Assembly (NCBI GenBank): GCA_016584495.1
Contig: WAID01000009.1
Span: forward strand, 3,906,001-3,970,000
Source of the DNA: Celoporthe dispersa
Lineage: Eukaryota > Ascomycota > Sordariomycetes > Diaporthales > Cryphonectriaceae
Direction: 5' to 3'
Length of the DNA stretch: 64,000 nt
A program made the translations under genes and the position numbers. Below are positions 30,965-43,800 of this stretch, one piece after another (position 1 is the first letter of the stretch; every line of letters starts with the position of its first letter). Below the pieces are notes generated by a model that had not been told where the DNA came from, made no database searches, and saw only the letters and a list, made by a program, of their open reading frames with translations.

Positions 30965-33274
30965 CGTGCGATTTGCCTGTGACTGTTAACACGCAGGTCC
31001 TGCGCGAGAAGGAAAGATTGAGGAGGAGAGACTTACAAGTAACCACCTCATTCCTGCATTGTCATCGAATATAACAGTGTCCCTCGGACTCTGTAATACT
31101 CAAGTAAGGGGGTGGTGTGTGTGTGTGTGCAAGTGATTTGAAAATCAAAGTCGCTTTTTTTTTTCTTTCCTCTTTCTTTTTTGCAGGGAAAAAATGCGCC
31201 ATGATGCATACCACAGTAGGTGGGTCTTCTGGAACGCCGACCTGCGGCTGCAGGGGTCTGTACCACAGCAATTAGCCCATGCAAGGGTACGTACCTCACA
31301 GCTATGGACTCGACTTTGCATTAGGCACCTTCAAAGCCAGAGACAAGAGTACGACACGATACGCTGACTTTGGCCGACGAGGTGGTCAATTGGTTTATTG
31401 AAATTCCGCAACTCAGCCCTCGACTGGGGAAATATCCTTCTCTATTATGGTAGTGGGCATCATTTCTTGGTTGCGCTAGCTTTTCTTCACGCTCGAGCGA
31501 CAAGAGAAAATAAAATACTATGCTATTTCTTTTGGTCCCAGGTCTCGAGCTCGTCGAGCGGAGGGCTCGCTATGGTGATGTGAAAACCGGATATGTCACC
31601 GTCCAAATCTCATCATAGACGACATAATCTAATGCAGAGTTTCTAGCTTGGCGTGGCAATCTTCAGCAACCTCGTGCTCTTGCAGCCGCTCCGTATGATC
31701 TGGAACTTGAGATCCTCCCGCACCGAAAAAAAAAAAAAAAAAGTGCTGACTACCATGCTGTCATTGGGACTCCTGCATGCCCGTGGCTATGGCCTTAGGC
31801 GAGCCTTTCCATGACCGCCAAGTAATGTCTGTGTAGTTTCCGTGGTAAGGACGTCATCCGCACGAGGCTCACTCCCAGCACGCTGTCGAGTCCTGCTTCC
31901 ATCCCTGGCCTGAGCACCACGAACACATCACCACGAAGCAGGAGAAGAGCGTCCTCCTGGAGCGAGCAAGCTGGATCAGTCGTACGCACAATTGGCAAAG
32001 CTATACAGATTTCCCCTCGGCTAGGTGGACGCCAGGGTCTCCAGGTACGGTTGTGGCCCCAAAACGGATGGCTTCTCTGGCTGACTACTTCCCTCGTCAG
32101 CTGCCGAGGGCCAAAACACGGTGTTAGCACAGCACGAGCGGACAACTTCCTCAGGCGTGGTCTCGCTAGACAGCTGTGGAACACATCTAGTCAACTTCTT
32201 CGGGATCGGCGTCGAGAAGACGATCACAGGACGCAATGGGCCAGGCATCGCCCCGAGAATGCCAAGATGACGTTTCCGAGGCAAACATCGTACAGGCATA
32301 GGAAGATCGGCCGCTTCATGTCCATGTTTTACGAAGGGAGCATCCTCCAGCGGCGCTGCCTCCGCGAGACTGTATCCGTCAGCCAACAGAGAATGAATAC
32401 CACAGCATCAGTACTTCACGAAGGGACAGTGGCCTGCCTCTAGAATAGACTGATTATGCGCTAGCCAACAAGGATGATGGGGGGAAGAATGGTCTGGGAG
32501 GAGATGCTGGTTCCAAGAGCTGGGGGTCCGATTGAAGGGCCACAGCCACCAAGTCATTTACAGGATGTGAGAGGCTGTAGTTGGGCTGGCAATGAGCTTA
32601 TTCTCGACGCGTGAGGAACGTGGGGCATTCGCACAAGTAGCTCAGGTGAACAACAGAACAAGAGGACCGAGGCATCTCTTGGCTTAAATATCTGAAAGAC
32701 TTGAGGTTGAAAAGAGTTGTCTGTCTTCGGAAAGGGCATTTTTCACGGTACTGTCGCATCTCTTTTAAGATTGATAGGCTGTCTAACACTAAGCTAGCCT
32801 TTGTTCTTTAGCTGCAAGTCGTTGCAGCTGAGGAGACATCACGTGCTTGGTCGCTGGTTTTTGTTGCGCTAGTCCTAGAATTCACTAGCGCAAAATGTTG
32901 AACCCCCACAAGCAAGCTCGTCCAAAATTCAAACCTGCAACATCTTCCTTTCCCCTTCCGCATCCAACGAACGAGCCGACAACCAACCTCGACCATCTCA
33001 ACGATTGCCTCTGGTGACCACAGACCTCATCAGGTATGTACGAGCACAAGACAGGATCTTAAAGATTGACCCTTGCTCCATCCCGCTCCCCCCAATCTGC
33101 CACCTTTACAAGGTTTTTTGTCAAGCCCTTTTCTATTTCTTTTCTCTTTCTCTTTTTTCTCGAGCGTGCAACTGCAGCCCTCGTTTACAACCAGGCGCAC
33201 TGATCAGCACCATCCGTCAATCTTGACCCTGACAGCTAACGTCTTGCTCTGTTCATCTAATAGAAACCGCAATC
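30965..33274. other. Intergenic region between RNA helicase and RPS8
   Basis: Contains a short GT/CA repeat (31109-31129), a T-rich tract (31155-31185) and a run of 17 A (31726-31742). A weak minus-strand ORF pair at 31795-32386 is listed separately. 32,900-33,274 is probably the RPS8 promoter and 5' UTR. Confidence 0.5.
31795..32386 (-). CDS. Hypothetical protein, two overlapping ORFs
   Basis: Two minus-strand ORFs (32021-32386 and 31795-32184) overlap in different frames and read naturally into each other around a TTTTGGGG run near 32057-32064. The combined product has segments such as LGAMPGPLRPVIVFSTPIP and LLLLRGDVFVVLRPG, of ordinary amino-acid composition. I recognise no family. Without a homologue the pair could be chance; the break at a homopolymer matches the damage in real genes nearby. 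Confidence 0.25.
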
Positions 33275-34046
33275 ATGGGTATCTCTCGCGACTCTCGTCA
33301 CAAGCGCTCCGCCTCTGGCGCCAAGCGTGCCTACTACCGTACGTCGAGCCCGATGCAATAAAAAAAATATCGAAAGCCCGTATCGCTTTCGGAGCTCTAT
33401 TTTCCCTTTTTTCCTCGTGTGCCGCGCTCCCGCACGGCACACGAGGAAGGGCATTCACCCTCCGGGACATACGTTCTGACCTCCGTCAATAGGGAAGAAG
33501 CGCGCTTTCGAGGCCGGCCGCCAGCCGGCGCAGACCCGTATCGGTGCCAAGCGCATCCACACCGTCCGCACCCGCGGCGGCAACCACAAGTACCGCGCCC
33601 TGCGTCTCGACAGCGGTAACTTCGCCTGGGCCTCCGAGGGCGCCACCCGCAAGACCCGTGTCATCGGCGTCGCCTACCACCCTTCCAACAACGAGCTCGT
33701 CCGCACCAACACCCTGACCAAGTCCGCCGTCATCCAGATTGATGCCGCCCCCTTCCGTCAGTGGTACGAGGCCCACTACGGCCAGCCCCTCGGCCGTAGA
33801 CGCCAGCAGAAGGCCGCCGGTGGCAAGGACGCCACTGAGGAGGTCAAGAAGAGCAAGAGCGTCGAGAAGAAGCAGGCCGAGCGCTTCGAGAAGCACGGCA
33901 AGGTCGACCCCGCCCTCGAGAAGCAGTTCGAGGCCGGTCGTCTGTTCGCCGTCGTCGCCTCGCGCCCTGGCCAGAGCGGTCGCTGTGATGGCTACATCCT
34001 CGAGGGCGAGGAGCTCGCCTTCTACCAGCGCAAGCTCCACAAGTAA
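33275..34046 (+). CDS. rps8: 40S ribosomal protein S8
   Basis: Small-subunit ribosomal protein eS8. Exons are 33275-33338 and 33493-34046, 205 residues, frame intact. Sequence landmarks: MGISRDSRHKRSASGAKRAYYRKKR, split by the intron after the second Tyr; GRQPAQTRIGAKRIHTVRTR; HYGQPLGRR; ARLF-equivalent GRLFAVVASRPGQSGRCDGY and the C-terminal FYQRKLHK. The 154-base intron contains two strong inverted repeats. A 5' UTR intron is possible (gtatgtacgag at 33034, ctaatag near 33262). Confidence 0.97.
33371..33448 (+). other. Paired hairpins in the RPS8 intron
   Basis: Hairpin 1: CGAAAGC (33371-33377), 7-base loop, GCTTTCG (33385-33391). Hairpin 2: TTCCTCGTGTGCCG (33411-33424), 10-base loop, CGGCACACGAGGAA (33435-33448), 14 perfect pairs. 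Both lie inside the intron. The arms are read directly; function (structured intron, autoregulation or hosted small RNA) is open. Confidence 0.8.
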
Positions 34047-35042
34047 GCTTGTGGCTGCTCTCTGCGGTGCTGGTGCTGTAGGCTGTCTCGAGCCCTCGGG
34101 GTGGAAATGTGATACTCTAGGGAGGAAGCAAGCCGGATGGAGGGATAGTCTAACATGGGGGAAAAGGGCAGTCACTCCGGGACACCTTTTTTACTCCAAA
34201 ACCTCATCATCCAAACAAGAACAAAAAAATCGGACTCGGTGTTCAACGGATCAATTTCGGCTGCCCTTGATGATTTCGGTGGCTATTGGGCTGTATTTGC
34301 GGTTCAGCAGTGAGATGTTTTCCCCTTTTACACAAGTTCATCGCATTTGGGGGACAGACAGGGAAAGGGGTCAAATGGGAATCAATGGAACAAAAAGAAA
34401 TGCCTTCAAAAATGAACATCATATCCGTCCGCAGAATTGTGCTCCTCCCCCCCCCCCCTTCGTCCAGGAAAGCCCAAACGATTGCAGTCAGCAGTTGTGT
34501 TGATTACGGTCCGTTTACCCTGCAGGCCCTTTGTGGTCTATCTGAGCGCGGCTCCCAATGCAAAATTCAAACCCCCGGTCGCCCGTACGTATCCTAGTCA
34601 CCTCTAGAAATTTTCCCATCGACCCGGCAGTACTCACAGGAAGAGAGAACAAGCCTGGTCAGCTCGATTCACCACAAAAAAAACGGTCAGGTGTTTGTTG
34701 TTGAATTTTTATAATCAGAAACCAATGTCATTTTATACATGGTATTCAGTCAACACTCAATCCAGTCAAGTCTAAGGTCACCCGTCACCGGTTCGCCCTC
34801 CTGCTTGCTTGCCTGCCTGCCTGCATGTCTGCCTGCTATGATCAACAACAATAATAATCATGAAACTCCCATCATCACCACTGGTGAGATACGCCGGTGA
34901 AAACAGTAATCGATTTCTTCTTGTGGTGTGCACGCTGTCTGTTGCTGTGTATCATGTTGAAAAGTCGCAAGATGGTGTGGGTAGGTAAGTATACTGCCGT
35001 GGGTTGGTTTCAGCTTCCCGGGAGGATTCTGGCTGTGTGTCT
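34047..35042. other. Convergent 3' region of RPS8 and the Rab-GAP gene
   Basis: No gene seen. It contains a C run (34447-34458) and a degenerate (TGCC)n stretch (34805-34835). Confidence 0.5.
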
Positions 35043-38000
35043 CTATGCAAATGTCCGTTTGAGTTCGTTCCACTTTCTCTGGAGTGTTTCGTGCTGAGAA
35101 TTTATCTAGGGTTCCCGTTAGCCATCTTGTGCGCGTCAAAGGTGATTCTTGGGAACGAGAATGCTTACCTCCGCGTACTGCATCTTGGTCTGCACGAGCT
35201 GCTCCTCCAGCTCCGCCATCTCCTTCTCGACCTTCTCGTTCTCCTCGTGCACGCGCTGGTTGCGCTCGATGAGTGCATCTCGCTCAAGCTTCCACTGATC
35301 CTCAATCTCGATCGGCTGCTTCTCGATGACGATCTTGAGCTCCCGCACCTGGCCCGTGAGCGACTCGTTCTGGTCCTTCAGCTCTTCGTTCTCTACTTTT
35401 GTGTGCACCAGCTCTGTCGCCAGGTCCGCCTGCTCCCGGTCGACGGCCTGCAGCCGCTCCTCCAGCTTGCGGATCTTGGCCGCGTAGCTCGTGTTCTGGG
35501 ACCGCAGCGTCTCGAGCTCCTGCTGCCGCTCCTTCTCCTCGCGGGTCTTCTCTTCCCATTCGATCCGCCACGCCTGGAGGATGTCGGCCGTAAGCTTAGC
35601 CTCGCATGCGTCGTGGACGAGCTGGTCGGCCCGGTACACTTCCTTGTCCATGCTGGATGTCGAGCTGCCAAAGAATCCGTTCTCCAGGATGCTGTTCGCG
35701 GTCGGTGCCGACTCGATGTAGACGTCAAACAAGCGGTCTCGGAGGTATGTGGTGAGCTGTGCCATGTCCGTCATGCCCAGAAGGGTCTCGGTGTTCTTTT
35801 GCATCAAGACGATGCCGAACTTGAGGATGGCCGACAGCCCTTCGGACAAGATAAGGTCGTAGATGCGGAGGACAAGCTGGAGGGGGAAGCGGTAGGAGAA
35901 CAAGGTCAGGAACCACTGCGTAGCGTACAGATGGGGCGAGATGCCTCGCCGTCTCAGGTGACAGTACAGAGCGGGCTCGGTATCCTCCAGCAATCTCTCA
36001 AACTGGTACAGATGCATGTGCAGGCCAGGCATGTCCTGGATGAACAGGTCCCGGAGGTGGTAGTTATTCATCAGCTTGACGAGAAGGCAGAAGGCTTCTT
36101 CCTCAGACATCTGCATGGTCGTTAGTGCTCTGTTCTGGGTTTCATGCACGAAGGAGAGGGGGGGGGGGTGTGGTCGTTTCTCTCTTACGTTGAACAAGAG
36201 GGGCATGATCAGGAAGTTCATGCCCTGAGCGTAGCCAACCTCTTCATCATACAGAGCGTACGCCTTGCAGACGCCGAAGAGGCCTTCCTGCAGGCCCTGT
36301 GCGGCAGCGAACTTGGAGTACGCCGTCCGCTGTCCAAGGTCCCTCCGGATGGTCTTCTCGAGCCTCTGTATCATTGCCACGTCTTCCTTCTTTTTCTTCT
36401 TCTCGGCTGCTTCGTCCTTCGGGGTGTCCTTCGGAGGAGGAGAGGGTGGCTGAGACCCCGGGCTCTCAGAATGCACGGATGATGCCGATGACCCTGGGGC
36501 CGGAGTGCTGCCGTTGCTACCAGCGGGCGAGCCGTTGCTCTGGCGGTCCTTTTCCTTGTCTGTGCCTCGAGCAATCAGGTCTCGGTAGGCGGCCTCCAGC
36601 TCTTCGTTCTGGCTCTGTGCCAGGACCTGCCATATCACGCCGCGGATCGCGCTCGGGATGCCTGCTGCAGTGGCCTTGCGCAGCTCCTCCGCGCTCGTCT
36701 TGGCCACGGCTGCGGGCCCTTCGTACACCACAGACTGCCATAGATCCCAGTCTACGGGCTCATCTGACAGCGTCGAGGGCCGGCGGCCGCCCCCGAAGCA
36801 GTCCCGGGCGCCAGGGTAGCGTGAGCCGGCCGTGGTGAGGGGGTGGCTGTACAGCACCAGCTTCCTTTTCCTCTGTCGGCGAGCCAAGTGCCCCGTTCGG
36901 CCCCTTGTTGACCAGGTTCGCGATGCCATTCGCGTCGCCGTCGTCAGGAAGGCTCGTGATGCCAGCCTCCTCCCTCATGCGCATCGCCTTGAAGCGGTCC
37001 TTCAGGCTGTGCCGTACATTTCTGGCGCCGCCCTCCTCGTCCAGCTTGCCGAGCAGCATCTCCGGGTTGCTCGTCAGTGTGGTTGTCGAGCTGGCGGTGT
37101 TCCTCCTAGCGGTGACCGGCGGCGACACGTTGGTCAGGTCCTTGGATGAGCTCCTAGACAGCCAGGAAAAAGCACCAGCGAGCTTCCGCGAGGGCGGGGG
37201 CGCCGCCGCGGCCGGGGTGCTGTTGGCAGCAGTAGGTGGTGGTGGCGGTGCCCCAGGCGTCGTGGGTGCTGTAGCTGCTGCAGAGGCAGTAGTGGGTGGC
37301 GTGTCGAGGCTCTTGGTCGGCGAGCCCTGGGCGCCGGGGGACCAGGGCATAGCCGGGAGGGAGTTGGTTATGCTGCCGAGGGAGATGGTCTTCTTGGGAG
37401 GCTCAGGCTCGGCCTCGCTAGGGCTCATGTTGCTGACCTTCTCTACTTCTGCAGTGTGACCTGTCAGCCAAACTAGCTTTTTGGAGAGGCGTTGCCCGGT
37501 GAGTGGACCTTTTTTCTCCCCGTCGAGATCCTCGTCGTCGAGACTGACGTTGTCAAGCTGTCCGCTAGACTGGACCGACAACCTCTGCTGGGCCAGGGTC
37601 ACCTCGTCGCTGTCCCCTATCGACGCGGTCTCGACCTCTTCGAAATCGTCCTGGGCCTCGGCCTCGTGCACGGATCCTGGCTTCTGCTCGTGATCGAGCC
37701 CCGGCTCCGGTTCAGCTGAGGGGGCTTCCTGGTGCTCCTCCTCGGGCTCTGGATGCCCTTCGTCTTTTATCTCGTCGTCGACAGCCGGGGTTATGGAGTG
37801 GGATGTACGCCGCTGCGTCAGGGGATCGCACGGAGGAGGACTCAGGGGCAGCATCGCGGGCGTCTTCGAAATTGTCCTGTAGGAGGATAGCCAGCCACGT
37901 TAGCACCAGGACAAGACAAGGTAATTTCTCTCTCTCTCTCTCGCATCAGGGAGGTGGCGTGATGTCTTGTGTCTCTCAAACAAATATGCTGTGGGCTGCC

Positions 38001-38278
38001 GTGCGGCCTGTCGTGTCACGCACAGGACGCGCTGGCGTGTACGTGCAGACAGGTGCAGGCCAGGGTGCCCGCTGTTGTGATGTTGACGGGTCATGTTGGT
38101 GGCAGAGGCCACGCTGCTGTATGGACACATGTGTCCGGCAGCTGCATGGAGGGGTTTGTGAGGCGTGAGGGCGTACCGTGTCCTTGTCCGAGTCCGCAAG
38201 GGACGCAGACTCGGAATCTTTTCTGTCGAGACGAGGGGAGACTGGAGCCAGGACGGCTGTCTCTCCGTGTTCCGACAT
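35043..38278 (-). CDS. gyp5: TBC-domain Rab GTPase-activating protein (Gyp5-like)
   Basis: Stimulates GTP hydrolysis by Ypt/Rab proteins in ER-Golgi and polarised secretion. Exons (minus) are 38177-38278, 36189-37876, 35169-36110 and 35043-35105, about 930 residues. The N-terminal ~400 residues are disordered, with acidic and Pro/Ala-rich parts. The TBC domain covers about 440-735: GIPSAIRGVIW; IRRDLGQRT, the IxxDxxR motif with the arginine finger; GYAQGMNF, the YxQ glutamine finger; and LYATQWFLTLFSYRFPL. A long Glu/Lys/Gln coiled coil (about 770-905) ends in QRKWNELKRTF, as in Gyp5. Two extra bases interrupt exon 2: GGGG 37821-37824 and G5 36839-36843; removing both gives 931 codons. The intron at 36111-36188 holds an 11-base G run on the plus strand. 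Confidence 0.9.
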
Positions 38279-40831
38279 GCTGGGCTGTTCTGGGTCTGCT
38301 GGGGGTGTGATTTCGAATTGTTTGGCTGAAAGAAGAGCGAGGCAGTGGTCTTGAGGGTCGAGGCGGTCGCCAGGTGCGAACAAGGGGGCGGGAGAGAGGA
38401 GAGGCGGATCAAGGTAGGTAGCTGGTGACAGCTAACATGCAGGTTCAGGCCATGTGAGTCGCGAGCGCAGGTGGATCGAGGGAAGCAGATCGGGAGGTGA
38501 TGCAGCAACCTCGAGGGTGGTGACGAGAGTCGAGCCGCTGTGAAGGTCTGGCGTTGATTCACACAAGGCGATGGACTGACTGATTGAATGTCTCTGTCTG
38601 CGCCTGCACGGCTGGGAGTGTGCTCGTGCGAAGAGGTAGATTCTGCAAATGAAAAGTCCGATGCAGCCAGGCGGTGTCGTGGTCGAAGTTCTGTGTCGGT
38701 GCAGGGTAGTAGTTGTCAGTTGTGGATACCAAAGTATTCCTTGAGGCCTGTTCGTCCTAAGTCGTGTGATAAGCCAAGTGGTTGGTGGAGTATCTGGATT
38801 CTCTGTCTCTCTCTTTTTTTTTTTCTTTCCTTCTTTTCTTTTTGTTACCCTCCTTCTTTTCTCTCTGGGGTGGGAGAAGACGTCAAGAGAGAGGGATACA
38901 CGTGCCAGACCACAGCTAATTCCGAGACCAAAGAGTCCCTCCAAAAAAAAAAAATTTCGTGTTCTCGACGTGACGTGATGTTTTGTGATATGATGACAAC
39001 AAAGCCAAGTTCGTCGTCTGAAAATAGTCGAGGTCGAAACGTGCAGCTGCTGACGGCAGGATTCGAGCTCGAGCAGGCCACGGCGGGATAGGGCACACCT
39101 TCTGACTACCGGATTCCACCTGCTCTGCTGTAGAAGGGGGGGAGGGGGCGCCAGTACGTAAGTACACAGTACGTACCCGCACCCGTACCTTCTATGGCAG
39201 GTATGTACATAAGTATTACGAGGCCGCTGGCGTGCGTTTCTCCTTCTCCAGACTCCCATTCCAGCCAACTTCTTGATGTTAGCGTTGGACCCCTTTCTTC
39301 CTTAGCCCTACAGACGACCACCGCCCATCCACCTCTGCTAAGTAGCTGCCACTTGTATACTCTTTTTCTCCCTTAGCGCTGCCCCCTGTTACGCTCGAGG
39401 TGGGGCTACTCCGTACTGAAGCCCATCGTCTAGCGCGGCCATCCCGGTCCCGCAAACGTCTTAGCATTGAACAAGTCGGCGCTTTAACGCGTGGTTCTAG
39501 TACTGACTGTTGTTCCCCCCATGCTCATCCCCCCTGAAATCGATCTTGTGTGTGTGTGTGTGCGCAGAGACAATTCATACCACAAAAGCATCAATCAGAT
39601 GGGCGAGTCTTCCCTGCCCTGCGTTGTCCTCGAACAAGCTCCCTGGGTCTTCTTCGCAATTAAAAAAAAAAAAACAAAAACAAAAATCCAATCCGTCATA
39701 TCACAAGTATACGCATCTGGCCCCCCCAAATGTGTATATATATATACACACAGAGAGAGATCGTCCAGGGCAAAACATCATGTCATCTCACACATCTCTG
39801 CACTTGCTGAATTTAACAACTGAAACGAAACCAAGGCGGCCCGCCACTATGGTCCAAGGATCTTCCGGGAAGACGCCACCCTACGCATAAACTAGATCTG
39901 TCTGCAGGCTTGCGTGCCTTAGCTTACCATGCACGCTACCTGGGAGGCTTGCAGTATTAGCTCACCACTACAGGGAGGTGTTCACTCCCTCCCTCCCCTG
40001 GTACCTATCTATCGGTCCAGGCATTTGCTCATCTGGCGACTACTATTTCATGTACCAAGTATTATATGACCTCCTCCCACTTGACATCAGTCGGTCTCTG
40101 CACACGGTCCCCTGGGCCTGATCCGCACCCGCCTCAGCGTAGCACCATTGCATCAGAATACTTGACAGACTACTCTTGCCAGACGAACCTGTCATATCGA
40201 TCGGGAGGAGAGGCGGGCCATGCTGCTTTGTCGCACAGTCGATTCTGGCGGTCATGCTGACACTGACGCCACGACTCCTGTCGTTCCAAACATAGTCGGC
40301 CTCCCATCCACCGTCATCAGCCACCACGGCAATCATCTCGCATCTTACGTCAAGCCGGGAAGGGTCACAACTTTTTTAATAACATCTCTATAATCGCGCC
40401 TGACTGATTTACCGACGACGAGCAACGAAAAGTGGTCTACTTCCGCGGCCTGCACTCCGCTTCCATGTCATCCCTCTCTCTCTCTCTTCCCCGGCCGCCG
40501 CAGCAATCGTCAACATGTAGGTGGACCACAAAGACAATCATCTCGGTCCCCTCGGGCGTCCAAAACAGTCCACATATCCCTTCCTTCCGTGCTTCTCGTG
40601 AAGATGCGCAATATTGAGCGCGGAAGCCGCTGCCGTAAAAAGAAAAGAATACGGCACACAATTAACCAGCCATGACAATCAACGCGGTGGGGTGAGCAGT
40701 TCTTGCTGACCCGTGCTGTTCCGTAATCCCCAGAACACCGGTTCCCAAATAGACAGCCCGTTTTGCTTTATCGATGAACGATAACAATGCATGCCAGAAA
40801 TGAACAGACGCCGCCGTTCCGATGTCCTTCC
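38279..40831. other. Rab-GAP promoter and TOM1 3' region
   Basis: 2.5 kb without a recognised gene. It contains T-rich (38810-38860) and A-rich (38942-38955, 39661-39685) tracts, a GT/TG repeat near 39546-39562 and an AT/AC microsatellite (39733-39752). Several ORFs of 60-280 codons read through low-complexity sequence and lack family content. Confidence 0.5.
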
Positions 40832-43800
40832 TTACGCGAAACCAAAGTAGTCGCTACCAGCGGTGATAGCCTTGAGCAGCTGGGTGCGGAGAGCGTCATA
40901 GCTCTCATACTCCGGAAGATCGAGCTCTGGGAAATAAAAGGTCAGCAGATTGTTCACCACAGAAGGGCCCGTCTGTCGTCAACCGGTCAACTTACGATTG
41001 AAGCATGTATGAGAGCTTGGCAGGCGGTCTTTGTTGCCGTAGTCACGGTGGATGTTGAAACGTTGGATACCGTTCATGCCCTCAAGCTCCTTGAAGCCGT
41101 TGAGAGGCACCTTGGAAGTTCCCGTGACAAACTGTAGCAGCTTGGCACGCTCCTCCTTATCAAACGCGCGTACGGCCCGCCAGAACCACTGGATCTGTTG
41201 AGAAGCGGCCGTGTAGTTTGTGTACTCGGTGTTGCTCTTCCAGTCGTCCACGTCAATGTCCGGCAGACCAGAAATCAAGAGCTCCAACTCCTGTTCGTTA
41301 AAGATGGAGATGAGGTCCGCGGGGATGATGCCGTGGAAGCCCTTGAGGAAGTAGTCCATTTGCTCCTTGACCGACGACAGGAGTTTGTGCTCAACAATGA
41401 GGCGGACATATTCGTGCTTGTTCTCGTTGGTCACATCGATGTTGCGGCCGTTCTCAATCAGGTCGACGGTGACCTTCGCCCCGAATTCGTCTTCCTCGAC
41501 CGAGAAGGTCTCATACACGGTGCCCGTGATGTCGTTCTCCAACATCCACGAGTGATTTCGGTAGAAGTCAGGATCGAACGACTCCATGTCCTTGACGGAC
41601 ACCTGTTTCCCGAGAATGCGCTTGTACACGGCGCGACTGAAGTAGCAATCCAGAAGGCGCCCTTCATAGACAGCTTTGCCAATGATCCTTCCGATGAACT
41701 TGAAGAAGTTCAAGTGCTCGTCGTTGATAGAGCTGCTCTTGTTCGGGTGGAAAGTCGTGCGGTCCGACGATACGGGAGTGAAGAGCACGTAGTTGGGGTC
41801 GAACATGGCCCGTGTCAGAACCTGAAACCATTCCCGGGTCACGCCTCCAGCATCGACACCTTCTTCACCGTGGAAGCGCACGTTGAGCTTGCCATATTTC
41901 ACCTCGTCGTCAGACTTAAACGCAAGGTTTCTATACGAGTCATGAAACACGTTATCGCGCCTGACCCCAACGCTCAGAGACGGATAGGAAGGGCGAGAGT
42001 GCCCATTGTTCTTAGCATGAACCGTGCGGGTGAAGTAGCTGCGCTTGTTGTCGAACTCGAGCACCTTGGGATTCTTCACGAGAAGAGAAAATGTCCCGGA
42101 CATGAGCTTGTTGTTCTGACGAACGAGTTCGTTGAGAATCCGTCGGTGTGCATCGGTGAAGCTGAAGAACAAGCCTGCCATCGTATCGTCCGGTTCTGGG
42201 CTGGAAAGGACTGTGTCCTTGGTGATTGCGGATTGCGGTGCGTTCTCAAGTGTCGTGTTCTTGCAGACGACCATCAATGACTCGATCAGGGGAAGAAGGA
42301 TGGTTGCGACATTGATCATGTTGTCTCGTTGGCGGATAGCCGAGAGGCAGGTGCTCAGCTTCTCCCACATCTTATTGAAGACCTCGTTGTGGTAGAGTGT
42401 CATGAGCAAGCTCGACTTCTCGTCAGCTGAAGCGGTATCGCTTGTATCCCGGTTACCGTCCTTTTTGGTCTCAAACAGGTGGTCCAGCGCTGTCAGGACA
42501 CGCAGGAGTTTGTTCTGTTCCGAAGCGCCTGGTGAGAATTTGGCTAGTGCCAGTCCCTGGATCTCCGTGCCAGATTCAGCCTTTTCAATGTGAGGCAGAA
42601 GCTCGTCGAGGTCAGACACAATATTCTTGCTGAGAATTTGAGCCTGCTTCACCAGCTCCCTCCCAAAGACTTGTTTGGCATCTGGAATGTTGGACAGATT
42701 CTTGATAGTCGAGATCGTGTTCTGGAACGTTTTGGAGCTGCACTCTCGGGCAACAAAAATCTTGATGACGAGCTTCAAGTTCTCTGGAGGAATCAGCGGA
42801 GGCTGAAGCTGACGAACCTTCTTCTGTTCAGTCGTCTGCGTGCCCTTGTCATCGGTTGTATCATGACCTGGCCCGGTCGATGCTTCAGCCGGTGTGTTGA
42901 CAGGATCCTGCGTATTCCCAGTGGTGGCATTGTCTGTTCCTTGTTCCGCTCCGTCCCGAGATTTCTCCGTTTCCTTCTTCGCCTGTTCTGCTGCCTTCTT
43001 GGCCTCTTCTTCGGCCTCCTTGCGGCGACGTTCAAGCGCTTGGAGCGGCAAGGTCACCTTGTTCAGAAGGTCGACGAGGAGCTGCATGACAGCAGAGCTC
43101 TCCATGACGAGATCCCGGTCCAGTAGATGAAGCAGTGAGTTGATGGCATATTTGTGCGCCTTCGAGTCCTTGGCTTTGCCCTTGCGGTTATGAGCCTGCT
43201 TCAACGAGCTTGGGATGGGGTCATTCTCGGTCAGGAACAGGGACGGGACATGAGGGTTCCTGCTCGAGAGCTCGACAAGTAGATCAAGGCACTGCTGCAC
43301 GACCAGCAGCGGTGAGATTTCAGAGTTCTGCTGGACGTTATTGCCAGCGCCGACACTCGTAAATGCTCGCTTGAGACTCTGGGGGGTCTTGAAGTCCTTG
43401 GGGTCCTTAGAATCCTTGACGTCCTTGATATCCTTCTCCTTGGGTTGCTTAGCCTTCAAGGACAAGGCACTGAAGCTGCGCTCCACCGCTTCCATATCGG
43501 TGCTGCCGAACTGAAGAACGTGCAGCAGGGAGCTGATGACTTCAAGACGGTTTTGCCGGTTCTCGCAGATATCGCCTAGGACGCGGAACAGATGAGAACG
43601 AATGGATCCTTGCTGGCTGACAAACATCAGACGAAGGAGTGTGGCAACGCCAGCCTTGTCTAGCATTTGCACAACGGTTCGGCGTTGGGTCTTGCTCTCG
43701 TTGCCGGCAGCCGGCTCAGCGATGGTACGGCCCGAGTCGCGCACGCGAGAGATGTAAGAGTTACGCACTCGCTCGTTCAAGGCTCTAGCTTCAGCCGCCA

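Noticed and set aside
41198..42280. 360-codon plus ORF opposite TOM1
   Set aside because: Antisense of the HECT-coding exon; no recognisable domain.
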